From contig NZ_LMDB01000037.1 of NCBI RefSeq assembly GCF_001425005.1, positions 5,269 through 69,268 on the forward strand: a stretch of 64,000 bases of DNA, written 5' to 3'. The notes under the pieces were generated by a model. The model was not told the origin of the DNA. It made no database searches and worked only from the letters and a program-made list of their open reading frames with translations. Source of the DNA: Duganella sp. Root336D2. Lineage in GTDB: Bacteria; Pseudomonadota; Gammaproteobacteria; Burkholderiales; Burkholderiaceae_D. The translations under genes and the position numbers were made by a program. Shown piece by piece: positions 7,989-15,079 of the stretch; within the stretch, counting starts at the first letter, position 1; every line of letters begins with the position of its first letter.

Positions 7989-9122
7989 ATGAAGCTCATA
8001 CTGATTGTCCTGCTGGCCGCGCTGGGCGGCTGCGCCTCAACGCAGCAGCAGCAGCAGCCGGCGCCGCCGCGACAGGAAGTCGTCGCCGTCATCGACAAGG
8101 TCAACACCTACTGGCAAGCCAACACGCCGGCCAGGGAATGGTCATTCTGGAATGTGGCGGCATACCATACCGGCAATATGGAGGCCTACCGCATCACCGG
8201 CAACCAGGCCTATCTGAAGTACTCGCTGGACTGGGCGCAGCATAACCAGTGGCAGGGCGCGAAATCGCCGGACAAGAGCCAGTGGAAGCTGGCCTATGGC
8301 GAGACCGACGATCATGTGCTGTTCGGCGACTGGCAGATCTGCTTCCAGACGTACGCGGATCTCTACCAGCTCGAAAAGGACCCAGCCCGCATCGCCCGCG
8401 CCCGCGAGGTGATGGAATACCAGATGTCCACCGCGCGCAACGATTACTGGTGGTGGGCGGATGGCCTGTACATGGTGATGCCGGTGATGACAAAGTTGTA
8501 CAACATCACTGGCAACCCGCAGTACCTGGAGAAGCTGCACGAGTATTTCCAGTACTCGAACAGCATCATGTACGACAAGAATGAAGAGCTGTATTACCGC
8601 GATGCTCGCTATGTGTACCCGGCGCATAAGAGCGTCAACGGCCGCAAGGACTTCTGGGCGCGCGGCGATGGCTGGGTGTTTGCCGGCTTGGCGAAAGTGC
8701 TGCACGATTTGCCGAGGGATGCGCCGCACCGCGAGGAGTATGTACGCAAGTTCCAGGGCATGGCGGCGGCGCTGAAAAAAGCGCAGCAGGAAGAGGGCTA
8801 CTGGACGCGCAGCCTGCTCGATCCGCAGCATGCACCGGGGCCGGAGACAAGCGGAACGGCATTCTTCACTTACGGCTATTTGTGGGGCATCAATAATGGC
8901 TTGCTTGGCAGGGGCGAGTACGCGCCGGTGGCGCTTAAAGGCTGGGGCTACCTGACGCGCACCGCGCTGCAGCCGGACGGCAAAATCGGCTATGTGCAGC
9001 CGATCGGCGATCGCGCGATAGCGGGGCAGGTCGTGGACAGGAATTCCACTTCGCACTTCGGCGTCGGGGCCTACCTGCTGGCCGCAGCCGAAATGGTGCG
9101 CTACATCGACAAGAATAAATAA
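7989..9122 (+). CDS. GH105 unsaturated glucuronyl/galacturonyl hydrolase, lipoprotein
   Basis: This 377-aa protein has a lipoprotein signal (LLAALGGC, residues 8-15) and a short polyglutamine linker, then a GH88/GH105-type (alpha/alpha)6 barrel. The block NDYWWWADGLYMVMPVMTKL near residue 155 carries the Asp that is catalytic in YteR/YesR-type enzymes, and KDFWARGDGWVFAGLAKVL is another family landmark. These enzymes hydrate and release the 4,5-unsaturated uronic acid left by polysaccharide lyases. It therefore predicts a lyase acting upstream, possibly the BNR_4 protein. A GTG at 7971 overlaps the receptor stop, but the ATG at 7989 gives the clean lipoprotein signal and is preferred. The predicted location is membrane-anchored in the periplasm. 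Confidence 0.85.
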   Translation: MKLILIVLLAALGGCASTQQQQQPAPPRQEVVAVIDKVNTYWQANTPAREWSFWNVAAYHTGNMEAYRITGNQAYLKYSLDWAQHNQWQGAKSPDKSQWKLAYGETDDHVLFGDWQICFQTYADLYQLEKDPARIARAREVMEYQMSTARNDYWWWADGLYMVMPVMTKLYNITGNPQYLEKLHEYFQYSNSIMYDKNEELYYRDARYVYPAHKSVNGRKDFWARGDGWVFAGLAKVLHDLPRDAPHREEYVRKFQGMAAALKKAQQEEGYWTRSLLDPQHAPGPETSGTAFFTYGYLWGINNGLLGRGEYAPVALKGWGYLTRTALQPDGKIGYVQPIGDRAIAGQVVDRNSTSHFGVGAYLLAAAEMVRYIDKNK

Positions 9123-9133
9123 GGAGCGGCAGG

Positions 9134-10393
9134 ATGGAACGAAGGAACTTCATGCGCGGCATGCTGGCGGGCGGTGCCGCGGCGGCCGCGCCGGCCGTGT
9201 CGCTGGCGACCGGTGCGGCTGCGGCGGCCACTGGCGGCGACCGCGCCTACATGGTCGCCTTGCTGCAGAAGATGGCAGATCCGGTGCTGGCCAACATGGC
9301 GAAGGGAGAACTGAAAAAGAAATTCGCACTGGAACTGAGTCCCACATGGGATGGCCGTGATCCCGGCGTCGCGTATCTTGAGTGCTTTGGCCGCCTGATC
9401 GCCGGCCTGGCGCCGTGGCTCGCGCTGCCCGACGACGACAGCGCAGAAGGCCGTACCCGCAGGCGCCTGCGCGAACAGGCGCTGCAAAGCTATACCAACT
9501 CCGTCGATCCGAAATCGCCGGACTACTTGTTGTGGAAAGGTCCGGGCCAGACGCTGGTGGACTCCGCCTATTTCACCAATGCCCTGATGCGCGCGCCCAA
9601 AGCGCTGTGGGAGCCCTTGGATGCCGCCACCAAACAGCGCATCATCGAAGAGGTCAAGAGCCTGCGCCGCATCGAGCCGCCATACATCAACTGGATGCTG
9701 TTCGCGGCCATGAATGAGGCTTTCCTGCTCTCGATCGGCGAGCAGTACGACCCGATGCGCATGAACGTGGCGATCCGCAAAGTCAACGAATGGTATGTGG
9801 GCGACGGCTGGATCAAGGATGGCGAGGCCTTCCATTTCGACTACTACAACTCCTTCGTGATGTACCCGATGCTGGTGGAGATTCTTGAAGTGCTGGCCAA
9901 GGCAAATGGCCCGTTCTGGAACGGCAAGCCCGCCGACCTGCTGGCGCAGGCGCAAAAACGCATGCAACGCTATGGCGAGCACCTGGAGCGCTTTATCTCG
10001 CCGCAGGGCACCTTCCCGCCGATCGGGCGTTCGCTGACTTACCGCACCGCGGCCTTCCAGCCGTTGGCGCTGCTGGCCTGGCGCAAGCAGTTGCCGGCCA
10101 GCCTGCCCGAAGGACAGGTGCGTGCGGCGCTGGCGAGCGTACATAAGGCGATCTGGTCGGAGCCGGGCAATTTCACCAAGGACGGCTACCTGACCATCGG
10201 CTTTGCAGGACACCAGCCGGAGCTGGGCGACTGGTACTCGAACAATGGCAGCATGTATATCGCTGCATCGAGCTTCCTGGCGCTGGGCCTGCCAGCCGGC
10301 GATTCCTACTGGACCTCGCCGGCGCAGGACTGGACACAGAAGAAGGCCTTCGGGGGCAAGAAATTCCCGAAGGACTACCATGTCGCTTATTGA
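9134..10393 (+). CDS. DUF2264 (GH154-type) putative exo-beta-glucuronidase, Tat-exported
   Basis: This 419-aa protein has a twin-arginine signal (MERRNFMRGMLAGGAAAAAP) and a DUF2264 body. Landmarks include DPGVAYLECFGRLIAGLAPW, YPMLVEILEVLAK and the PPIGRSLTYRTAAFQPLAL region. DUF2264 proteins include GH154 beta-glucuronidases known from arabinogalactan-protein use in Bacteroides. Placement after GH105, 11 nt downstream with AAGGAG before the ATG, supports removal of non-reducing-end glucuronic acid. It is probably periplasmic after Tat export. It ends 9 bp from the convergent LysR gene. The GH154 assignment is from family memory rather than an alignment. Confidence 0.72.
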   Translation: MERRNFMRGMLAGGAAAAAPAVSLATGAAAAATGGDRAYMVALLQKMADPVLANMAKGELKKKFALELSPTWDGRDPGVAYLECFGRLIAGLAPWLALPDDDSAEGRTRRRLREQALQSYTNSVDPKSPDYLLWKGPGQTLVDSAYFTNALMRAPKALWEPLDAATKQRIIEEVKSLRRIEPPYINWMLFAAMNEAFLLSIGEQYDPMRMNVAIRKVNEWYVGDGWIKDGEAFHFDYYNSFVMYPMLVEILEVLAKANGPFWNGKPADLLAQAQKRMQRYGEHLERFISPQGTFPPIGRSLTYRTAAFQPLALLAWRKQLPASLPEGQVRAALASVHKAIWSEPGNFTKDGYLTIGFAGHQPELGDWYSNNGSMYIAASSFLALGLPAGDSYWTSPAQDWTQKKAFGGKKFPKDYHVAY

Positions 10394-10402
10394 GGGCGGG
10401 AG

Positions 10403-11350
10403 TCAGCGCCGGTAGCGTGCCTGCGCAGCCTCGCGCAGCGCTACCAGCATGGCTTCCGCGCCAGGCGACAGGCGGTGGCGCTTGCGGGTGACGATGCCGT
10501 ACATGTCCATGCGCAGGCCCAGGTCCCAGGGCAGCACGGCCAGCAGGCCTGCATCGAGGTAAGGGCGCACGGTTTCTTCCGGCATGGCGGCGATCATGCG
10601 GCTGCCAGGCAGCAGGTTGACCACCACCGGCATGGCCAGCGTCTCCACCACTTCGGTCGGCGGCTCCAGGCCTTGCGACAGGAACATCGATGTCAGGCGG
10701 TCGCGCAGGATACTGCCGGCCGGCGGCAGCACCCAAGGCTCGCGCGCCAGGTCGGCCAGTTGCAGGTCCTTGCGGCCGACAAAAGGGTGGTCGGCTGCGG
10801 CAATCAGGCTATGCGGTTCGTCGGTGAGCGGCTCGAAATTGAATTCCGAGGCGACATTGGAGTCGAGCAGGCGCCCGATCACCAGGTCGAATTCGCCGGC
10901 GCGCATGCGTTCCACCAGGATCTTGGAGGTGTCGACGGTAATCGACACCTGCACCTTGGCGGTCCGGCTTTTCAGCAGCTTGACCGCGTCGGTGACCAGG
11001 CCGGCGGAGGGCGTCAGGACCGTACCGATGGAGACGCGGCCGGAAAGTCCCGATACCAGCTCCATCACTTCCTGGTGCGCCGCATCCATTTCGGCCAGTG
11101 CGGTGCCGGCACGCCGTATCATCACTTCGCCGTACCAGGTCGGCACCACGCCGCGCGGCAGGCGCTCGAACAATTGGACGTTCAGGGCGTGCTCTATCTC
11201 GCCCAGCAGTTTGGAGGCCGCGGGCTGGGTGAGGTTTGCCGCCTGTGCTGCATGCAGGATCGAGCGGTGCCGGCCCAATTCGACCAGAAGCACCAGGTGG
11301 CGCGTTTTCAGGTGGGACCTTACGAATCGGTCCGAGCGTGGATCTGACAT
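10403..11350 (-). CDS. LysR-type regulator, GbpR-like (galactose module)
   Basis: This 315-aa LysR regulator has an N-terminal winged helix around SILHAAQAANLTQPAASKLL and a periplasmic-binding-protein-like effector domain, including GRVSIGTVLTP and FDLVIGRLL. It resembles the GbpR group, which responds to D-galactose/L-arabinose-type sugars in alphaproteobacteria. The start at MSDPRSDRF (11350) is chosen because it aligns with the second LysR in this window, MTTPNPNWF at 48335. It is the last gene of the dgo operon. The paralogue shares the sequences LKTR, LTQ/MTQPAASK and LFERLPRG. Probable targets are the ATATC-N5/6-GATAT sites. Direction of control is inferred. Confidence 0.82.
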   Translation of the reverse strand: MSDPRSDRFVRSHLKTRHLVLLVELGRHRSILHAAQAANLTQPAASKLLGEIEHALNVQLFERLPRGVVPTWYGEVMIRRAGTALAEMDAAHQEVMELVSGLSGRVSIGTVLTPSAGLVTDAVKLLKSRTAKVQVSITVDTSKILVERMRAGEFDLVIGRLLDSNVASEFNFEPLTDEPHSLIAAADHPFVGRKDLQLADLAREPWVLPPAGSILRDRLTSMFLSQGLEPPTEVVETLAMPVVVNLLPGSRMIAAMPEETVRPYLDAGLLAVLPWDLGLRMDMYGIVTRKRHRLSPGAEAMLVALREAAQARYRR

Positions 11351-11382
11351 GCGGACAATAATAGGGCCGCTCCCCCGCAGCG

Positions 11383-12252
11383 TCAATCAGCGGCGTCGTC
11401 AAACAGGGACGGGGCCAATCCCTGCACGCCGGCTATCTCCATGGTGTGCAGGCCGCCGTCAAGCGCGCCCGCCGCCAGGTGTTCCAAGTGCGCTCCGCCG
11501 AAGGCTGGCCGCGACGGCTGCGATGCCGGCAACGGTAGTTCGCGCAGCAGTGTACCGTCAGCCGCAAATTGCGCCAGGCGGCCGCGCCTTCCTTCTTCGC
11601 GCAGCGCAATCCATACGTTGGCTGCGGCATCCAGCGTGAGTCCGCCGATGCGGGCGGCGCCCAGGCTGGCGAAGCGGTTGATTCTACCCACTTCGGCGCG
11701 AGCCGGGTCGTAAGTAGTTTCCAGTAGTTCGCGGCCGTCGCCGCCGGCGAAATACAGCGTGCCGCCGTCGGGGCTGAAACCAATGCCATGCGCGGCGGCG
11801 ACGGTCGGAAGCGCGAGCCGGCGCAAGCCGAAACGTTGCGAGTATTGGTAAAAGCTGCCAATGGGCGGGGAATCGGGATTCAGGTTGCCGGTGCCAAGGA
11901 CGAAATTGCCGTGGCGGTCGGCGCAGCCGTCGCTGATGCGCGTGCGCGCTTCGGCCGGATCGACGGCGGCGACGGCGAGCGGCAGGCGGCGTGCCAGTTT
12001 CAGGGCGCCGGGCGGGGTGCGCTCGGCCAGGTACAGCCATTTGTCGAGGCCCAGCAACAGCTTGCCGCTGCGGCAAAATGCGAATGCTGCAAGGTGTTCC
12101 GGCAGGCGGCTGTTTTCAGGAGGCCCCTTGCCGCGCCAGGCCTTCAAGGCCGGTGTGGCGGCATCGCTCCACCACCAGCAGCCGTCATGCCAGAGCAGGG
12201 CGCCGATGCTGGCGGAGCAAAGGGCTGCTTCAGGCTGGACTTGCTGTTCCAT
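11383..12252 (-). CDS. SMP-30/gluconolactonase-like protein with degenerate metal site
   Basis: This 289-aa protein has the SMP-30 six-bladed propeller layout and sits in the dgo operon where a D-galactonolactonase would be expected. Several signature residues differ from the arabinose-module paralogue. LGEGP is replaced around SASIGA, LNDAKVD becomes ISDGCAD, CNGPTFAPDG becomes AHGIGFSPDG, and SPDGMQVD becomes RIGGLTLD. So the positions equivalent to the metal ligands Glu18, Asn154 and Asp204 of human SMP30 look lost. It may be inactive, use another mechanism, or bind sugar without hydrolysis. It overlaps dgoA by 23 bp, implying translational coupling. Confidence 0.68.
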   Translation of the reverse strand: MEQQVQPEAALCSASIGALLWHDGCWWWSDAATPALKAWRGKGPPENSRLPEHLAAFAFCRSGKLLLGLDKWLYLAERTPPGALKLARRLPLAVAAVDPAEARTRISDGCADRHGNFVLGTGNLNPDSPPIGSFYQYSQRFGLRRLALPTVAAAHGIGFSPDGGTLYFAGGDGRELLETTYDPARAEVGRINRFASLGAARIGGLTLDAAANVWIALREEGRRGRLAQFAADGTLLRELPLPASQPSRPAFGGAHLEHLAAGALDGGLHTMEIAGVQGLAPSLFDDAAD

Positions 12253-12883
12253 CCTGCCTCCAGGCGGAAACGAAGCTGCGTGCGCGTTCGGCTACGGCGG
12301 CGGCATCCAGGCCAGGCTGGTACAGTGCGGAACCGAGGCCAAAACCGGTGGCGCCGGCGGCACGCCAGGTGGCCATGCTGCCAGGGGTGACGCCGCCGAC
12401 CGGCAGCAGCGGCAGGGCTGGCGGCAGCACGGCGCGCATGGCACGCATGACGTTTGGCGTCACCAGTTCGGCCGGGAACAGCTTGAGCGCGTCGGCGCCG
12501 GCATGGGCGGCGGCGAAGGCTTCGGTCGGCGTGGCAGCGCCTGGTACGCAGTACATGCCGGCGGCCTTGGCGGCGCGGATCACAGCAGTGTCCGAATGCG
12601 GCATCACAATCAGTGCACCGCCGGAGTCGCGCACCTGCTGCACTGCGGTAGCAGTCAGCACCGTGCCGGCGCCCAGTACGGCGTCGTCCGGCAGGCTGCG
12701 CGCCAGGCGCGCGATGGAATCCAGCGGCTGCGGGGAGTTCAGCGGAACTTCGATCAGGCGGAAGCCGGCTTCGTACAAGGCGGCGCCGATGGCTTCCACC
12801 TCATGTGGCTGGACGCCGCGCAGGATCGCTACCAGCGGCAGCGCCCTGAAGGCGGATTCGAAAGGCGATGATGTTGCGTTCAT
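12230..12883 (-). CDS. dgoA: 2-dehydro-3-deoxy-6-phosphogalactonate aldolase
   Basis: This 217-aa class I aldolase of the KDPG/KDPGal family cleaves 2-keto-3-deoxy-6-phosphogalactonate to pyruvate and glyceraldehyde-3-phosphate. The N-terminal LVAILRGVQPHEVEAIGAAL carries the conserved catalytic-region Arg. GAGTVLTATAVQQVRDSGG and DALKLFPAELVTPN follow, the latter holding the Schiff-base Lys. RGV is typical of DgoA, where Eda has RV/RGL variants. An upstream in-frame extension into dgoK is rejected because MNATSSPFES at 12883 directly follows the dgoK stop. Its neighbours dgoK and dgoD make the assignment firm. Confidence 0.9.
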   Translation of the reverse strand: MNATSSPFESAFRALPLVAILRGVQPHEVEAIGAALYEAGFRLIEVPLNSPQPLDSIARLARSLPDDAVLGAGTVLTATAVQQVRDSGGALIVMPHSDTAVIRAAKAAGMYCVPGAATPTEAFAAAHAGADALKLFPAELVTPNVMRAMRAVLPPALPLLPVGGVTPGSMATWRAAGATGFGLGSALYQPGLDAAAVAERARSFVSAWRQDGTASPA

Positions 12884-12884
12884 A

Positions 12885-13835
12885 TCAATCCTTGAGCATG
12901 CCGGCCGCGCGTGCCAGGTGGTACAGGCCGGCGGGAGCGGTGTTATCGAGCAGCAGCGGTGGCGCCGCATGGAAGCGTTGCAGGGCGAGCGCGTAACGCT
13001 GGCACAGCACCTGGCTGCCGACCAGGGCCAGCGGCGCGTTTGCCAGGCCGGCAGCAGCGCGCCACGCCAGGCCGGCGCGCAGTTCGTGGCCGACCAGCAG
13101 GCCGGAAAGGTAGTCTGCCAGCTCGCCGGCTGGGGCGCGGCCGGTGACGCCAAGCGTGCGCACTGCGAATATCTGGTGGCTCATGCCGAGGTGGCCATAG
13201 TCGCGCGCGGCGTCGACGCCCGCCGCAAACGCATGTTCGGCGAATGCGCCGCTGTCGCCCATCAGGCGGCCCAGCACGGAATGGCTGCGCAGCACGGCGA
13301 ACAGTTCGCCCGTCATATGGGTCGCGAAGCGCATCAAGCGACCGTCATTCACCTGCGCCCATTTGGAATGGGTGCCGGGCAGGACGATGCAGGAAGCGTC
13401 GCGCAGCGCGGGATACAGCTGCAGGGCGCCCACCACCTGGGTTTCTTCGCCGCGCATCACGTCCGGCGGCAGGGTGCCATCGTCGTACAGTATGCCCGGC
13501 ACGATGGAGATTTCGGCGCCGGGGGGGGGCAGCATGCCGGCGGCGAGTGCGGCGGCGTTGGCAGGGCATGCGGCGTAAGGCACGTCGCGCCAGCCGTGCT
13601 GGCTGCCGACCATGCCGCAGGCCAGCATCGGCAGGCGCGGATGGGCGGCCAGCCAGTCGCCGGCGATGCCGTCCAGTGCCGCGGTGAAGGCGGGCACGCC
13701 GGACAGGGTGGACGCGCCATGGCCGTTGCTGCGTTCGGCCAGCACTTTGCCGCCGGGGCCGAGCAGGAAGGCGCGCAGGCTGGTGCTGCCCCAGTCTAGA
13801 CCGAGCAGGCTGGCGGTGGCGGCGTGATTCACCAT
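12885..13835 (-). CDS. dgoK: 2-dehydro-3-deoxygalactonokinase
   Basis: This 316-aa kinase phosphorylates 2-keto-3-deoxygalactonate at O6 using ATP. It has the DgoK start block LLGLDWGSTSLRAFLLGPGG (residues 10-29) with the phosphate-binding DWGST. The downstream block MLACGMVGSQHGWRDVPYA and the LPGTHSKWAQV motif are both typical of the family. It overlaps dgoD by 7 bp, and its stop abuts the dgoA start (TGAtATG arrangement), so the three are coupled. An odd feature is a run of nine C on the coding strand (G9 at 13521-13529 on the plus strand), encoding PPP. It is a possible slippage site. Confidence 0.9.
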   Translation of the reverse strand: MVNHAATASLLGLDWGSTSLRAFLLGPGGKVLAERSNGHGASTLSGVPAFTAALDGIAGDWLAAHPRLPMLACGMVGSQHGWRDVPYAACPANAAALAAGMLPPPGAEISIVPGILYDDGTLPPDVMRGEETQVVGALQLYPALRDASCIVLPGTHSKWAQVNDGRLMRFATHMTGELFAVLRSHSVLGRLMGDSGAFAEHAFAAGVDAARDYGHLGMSHQIFAVRTLGVTGRAPAGELADYLSGLLVGHELRAGLAWRAAAGLANAPLALVGSQVLCQRYALALQRFHAAPPLLLDNTAPAGLYHLARAAGMLKD

Positions 13836-14977
13836 TCCGCTACGCTGCCGTCAGGATGGCGCCACAGCGGATTGCTCCAGTCGGGCGCATTGCGGCTGGC
13901 TTCAAGCACGCGCTGTTCGTCGACCACCACGCCCAGGCCAGGCTTCGGCAGCGGCTTGATAAAGCCGTTCTCGATCTTGAAGTCTTCCTTGTTGACCACG
14001 TAGTCGAGCAATTCGCCGCCCTTGTTGTAGTGGATGCCCATGCTTTGCTCCTGCAGCACGGCGTTGTACGAAACGAAGTCCACGTGCAGGCAGGCCGCCA
14101 ATGCCACGGGGCCAAGCGGGCAGTGCGGGGCCAGGGCGATGTCGTAGGCTTCCGCCATGCCGGCGATCTTCAGGCATTCGGAGATGCCGCCGGCGTGCGA
14201 CAGGTCGGGCTGCACGATCGAGATGCCGCCGGCCTGGAATACGTTCTTGAATTCGAAACGCGAGAACATGCGTTCACCCGCTGCCAGCGGGATCGAGGTG
14301 GACTCTGCCAGGCGCGGGTAATACTCGGCCTGCTCCGCCAGGACCGGTTCTTCGACGAACAGGGGGCGGTAAGGTTCCAGTTCGCGCAGCAGCGCTTTGG
14401 CCATCGGCGCGCTGACGCGGCCATGGAAGTCGATGCCGAATTCAATCTGGTTGCCGAAGGCTTCGCGGATTTCCGCGATGCGCGCCACGGCGGCATCCAC
14501 GGCGGCGGAGCTTTCGATGATGCCAAATTCCTCGGTGCCGTTCATCTTGAAGGTGTCGAAGCCGGCTTCGCGCAGGGTCTTGATGCCGGCGATGACGTCG
14601 GCCGGCCGGTCGCCGCCTACCCAGCTATAGGTTTTCATGCGGTCGCGTACCAGGCCGCCAAGCAGCTCGTACACCGGCACGCCAAGCGCCTTGCCCTTGA
14701 TGTCCCACAACGCCTGGTCGATACCTGCGATCGCGCTCATCAGGATGGCACCGCCGCGATAAAAACCGCCGCGGTACATCACTTGCCACAAGTCGTTGAT
14801 GCGGCGCGGGTCCTGGCCAACCAGGTATTGCGAGAATTCGTGGACCGCCGTTTCCACGGTGCGCGCCTTGCCTTCGATGACCGGTTCGCCCCAGCCGACG
14901 ATGCCTTCGTCGGTTTCAATCTTGAGCAGCATCCAGCGCGGTGGGATGCGGTATGTGGTCAGTTTTGTGATCTTCAT
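13829..14977 (-). CDS. dgoD: D-galactonate dehydratase
   Basis: This 382-aa enolase-superfamily enzyme dehydrates D-galactonate to 2-keto-3-deoxygalactonate. It starts MKITKLTTYRIPPRWMLLKI, the characteristic DgoD N-terminus. Metal and catalytic blocks in order are GIDFHGR (Asp and His), LFVEEPVL (Glu), AAGERMFSRFEFK (Glu), PDLSHAGGISE and the late ALAPHCPLGP (His). The length equals E. coli DgoD. It is the first gene of dgoD-dgoK-dgoA-SMP30-LysR. A candidate operator lies 67 bp upstream of its ATG, in the 100-bp gap before the GH35 gene, so it probably has its own promoter. Confidence 0.93.
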   Translation of the reverse strand: MKITKLTTYRIPPRWMLLKIETDEGIVGWGEPVIEGKARTVETAVHEFSQYLVGQDPRRINDLWQVMYRGGFYRGGAILMSAIAGIDQALWDIKGKALGVPVYELLGGLVRDRMKTYSWVGGDRPADVIAGIKTLREAGFDTFKMNGTEEFGIIESSAAVDAAVARIAEIREAFGNQIEFGIDFHGRVSAPMAKALLRELEPYRPLFVEEPVLAEQAEYYPRLAESTSIPLAAGERMFSRFEFKNVFQAGGISIVQPDLSHAGGISECLKIAGMAEAYDIALAPHCPLGPVALAACLHVDFVSYNAVLQEQSMGIHYNKGGELLDYVVNKEDFKIENGFIKPLPKPGLGVVVDEQRVLEASRNAPDWSNPLWRHPDGSVAEW

Positions 14978-15043
14978 TTTTGTTCGTTAGTGAAGTGGTA
15001 AGGCAAGTCTATCGTGGCGAGCTAGTTCAGAAATATGAGAAAT

Positions 15044-15059
15044 TTATCGGTATGTATAT
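15044..15059 (-). promoter_or_regulatory. candidate LysR operator, site 2 (dgo operon)
   Basis: The plus-strand sequence TTATCGGTATGTATAT fits the ATATC-N6-GATAT pattern with two mismatches. Read on the minus strand with two flanking bases, it matches 13 of 18 positions of the strongest copy. It lies 67 bp upstream of the dgoD start, in the only gap between the GH2-GH35 unit and the dgo operon. Confidence 0.5.
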
Positions 15060-15079
15060 CGATTGGGCATAGCGCCATA

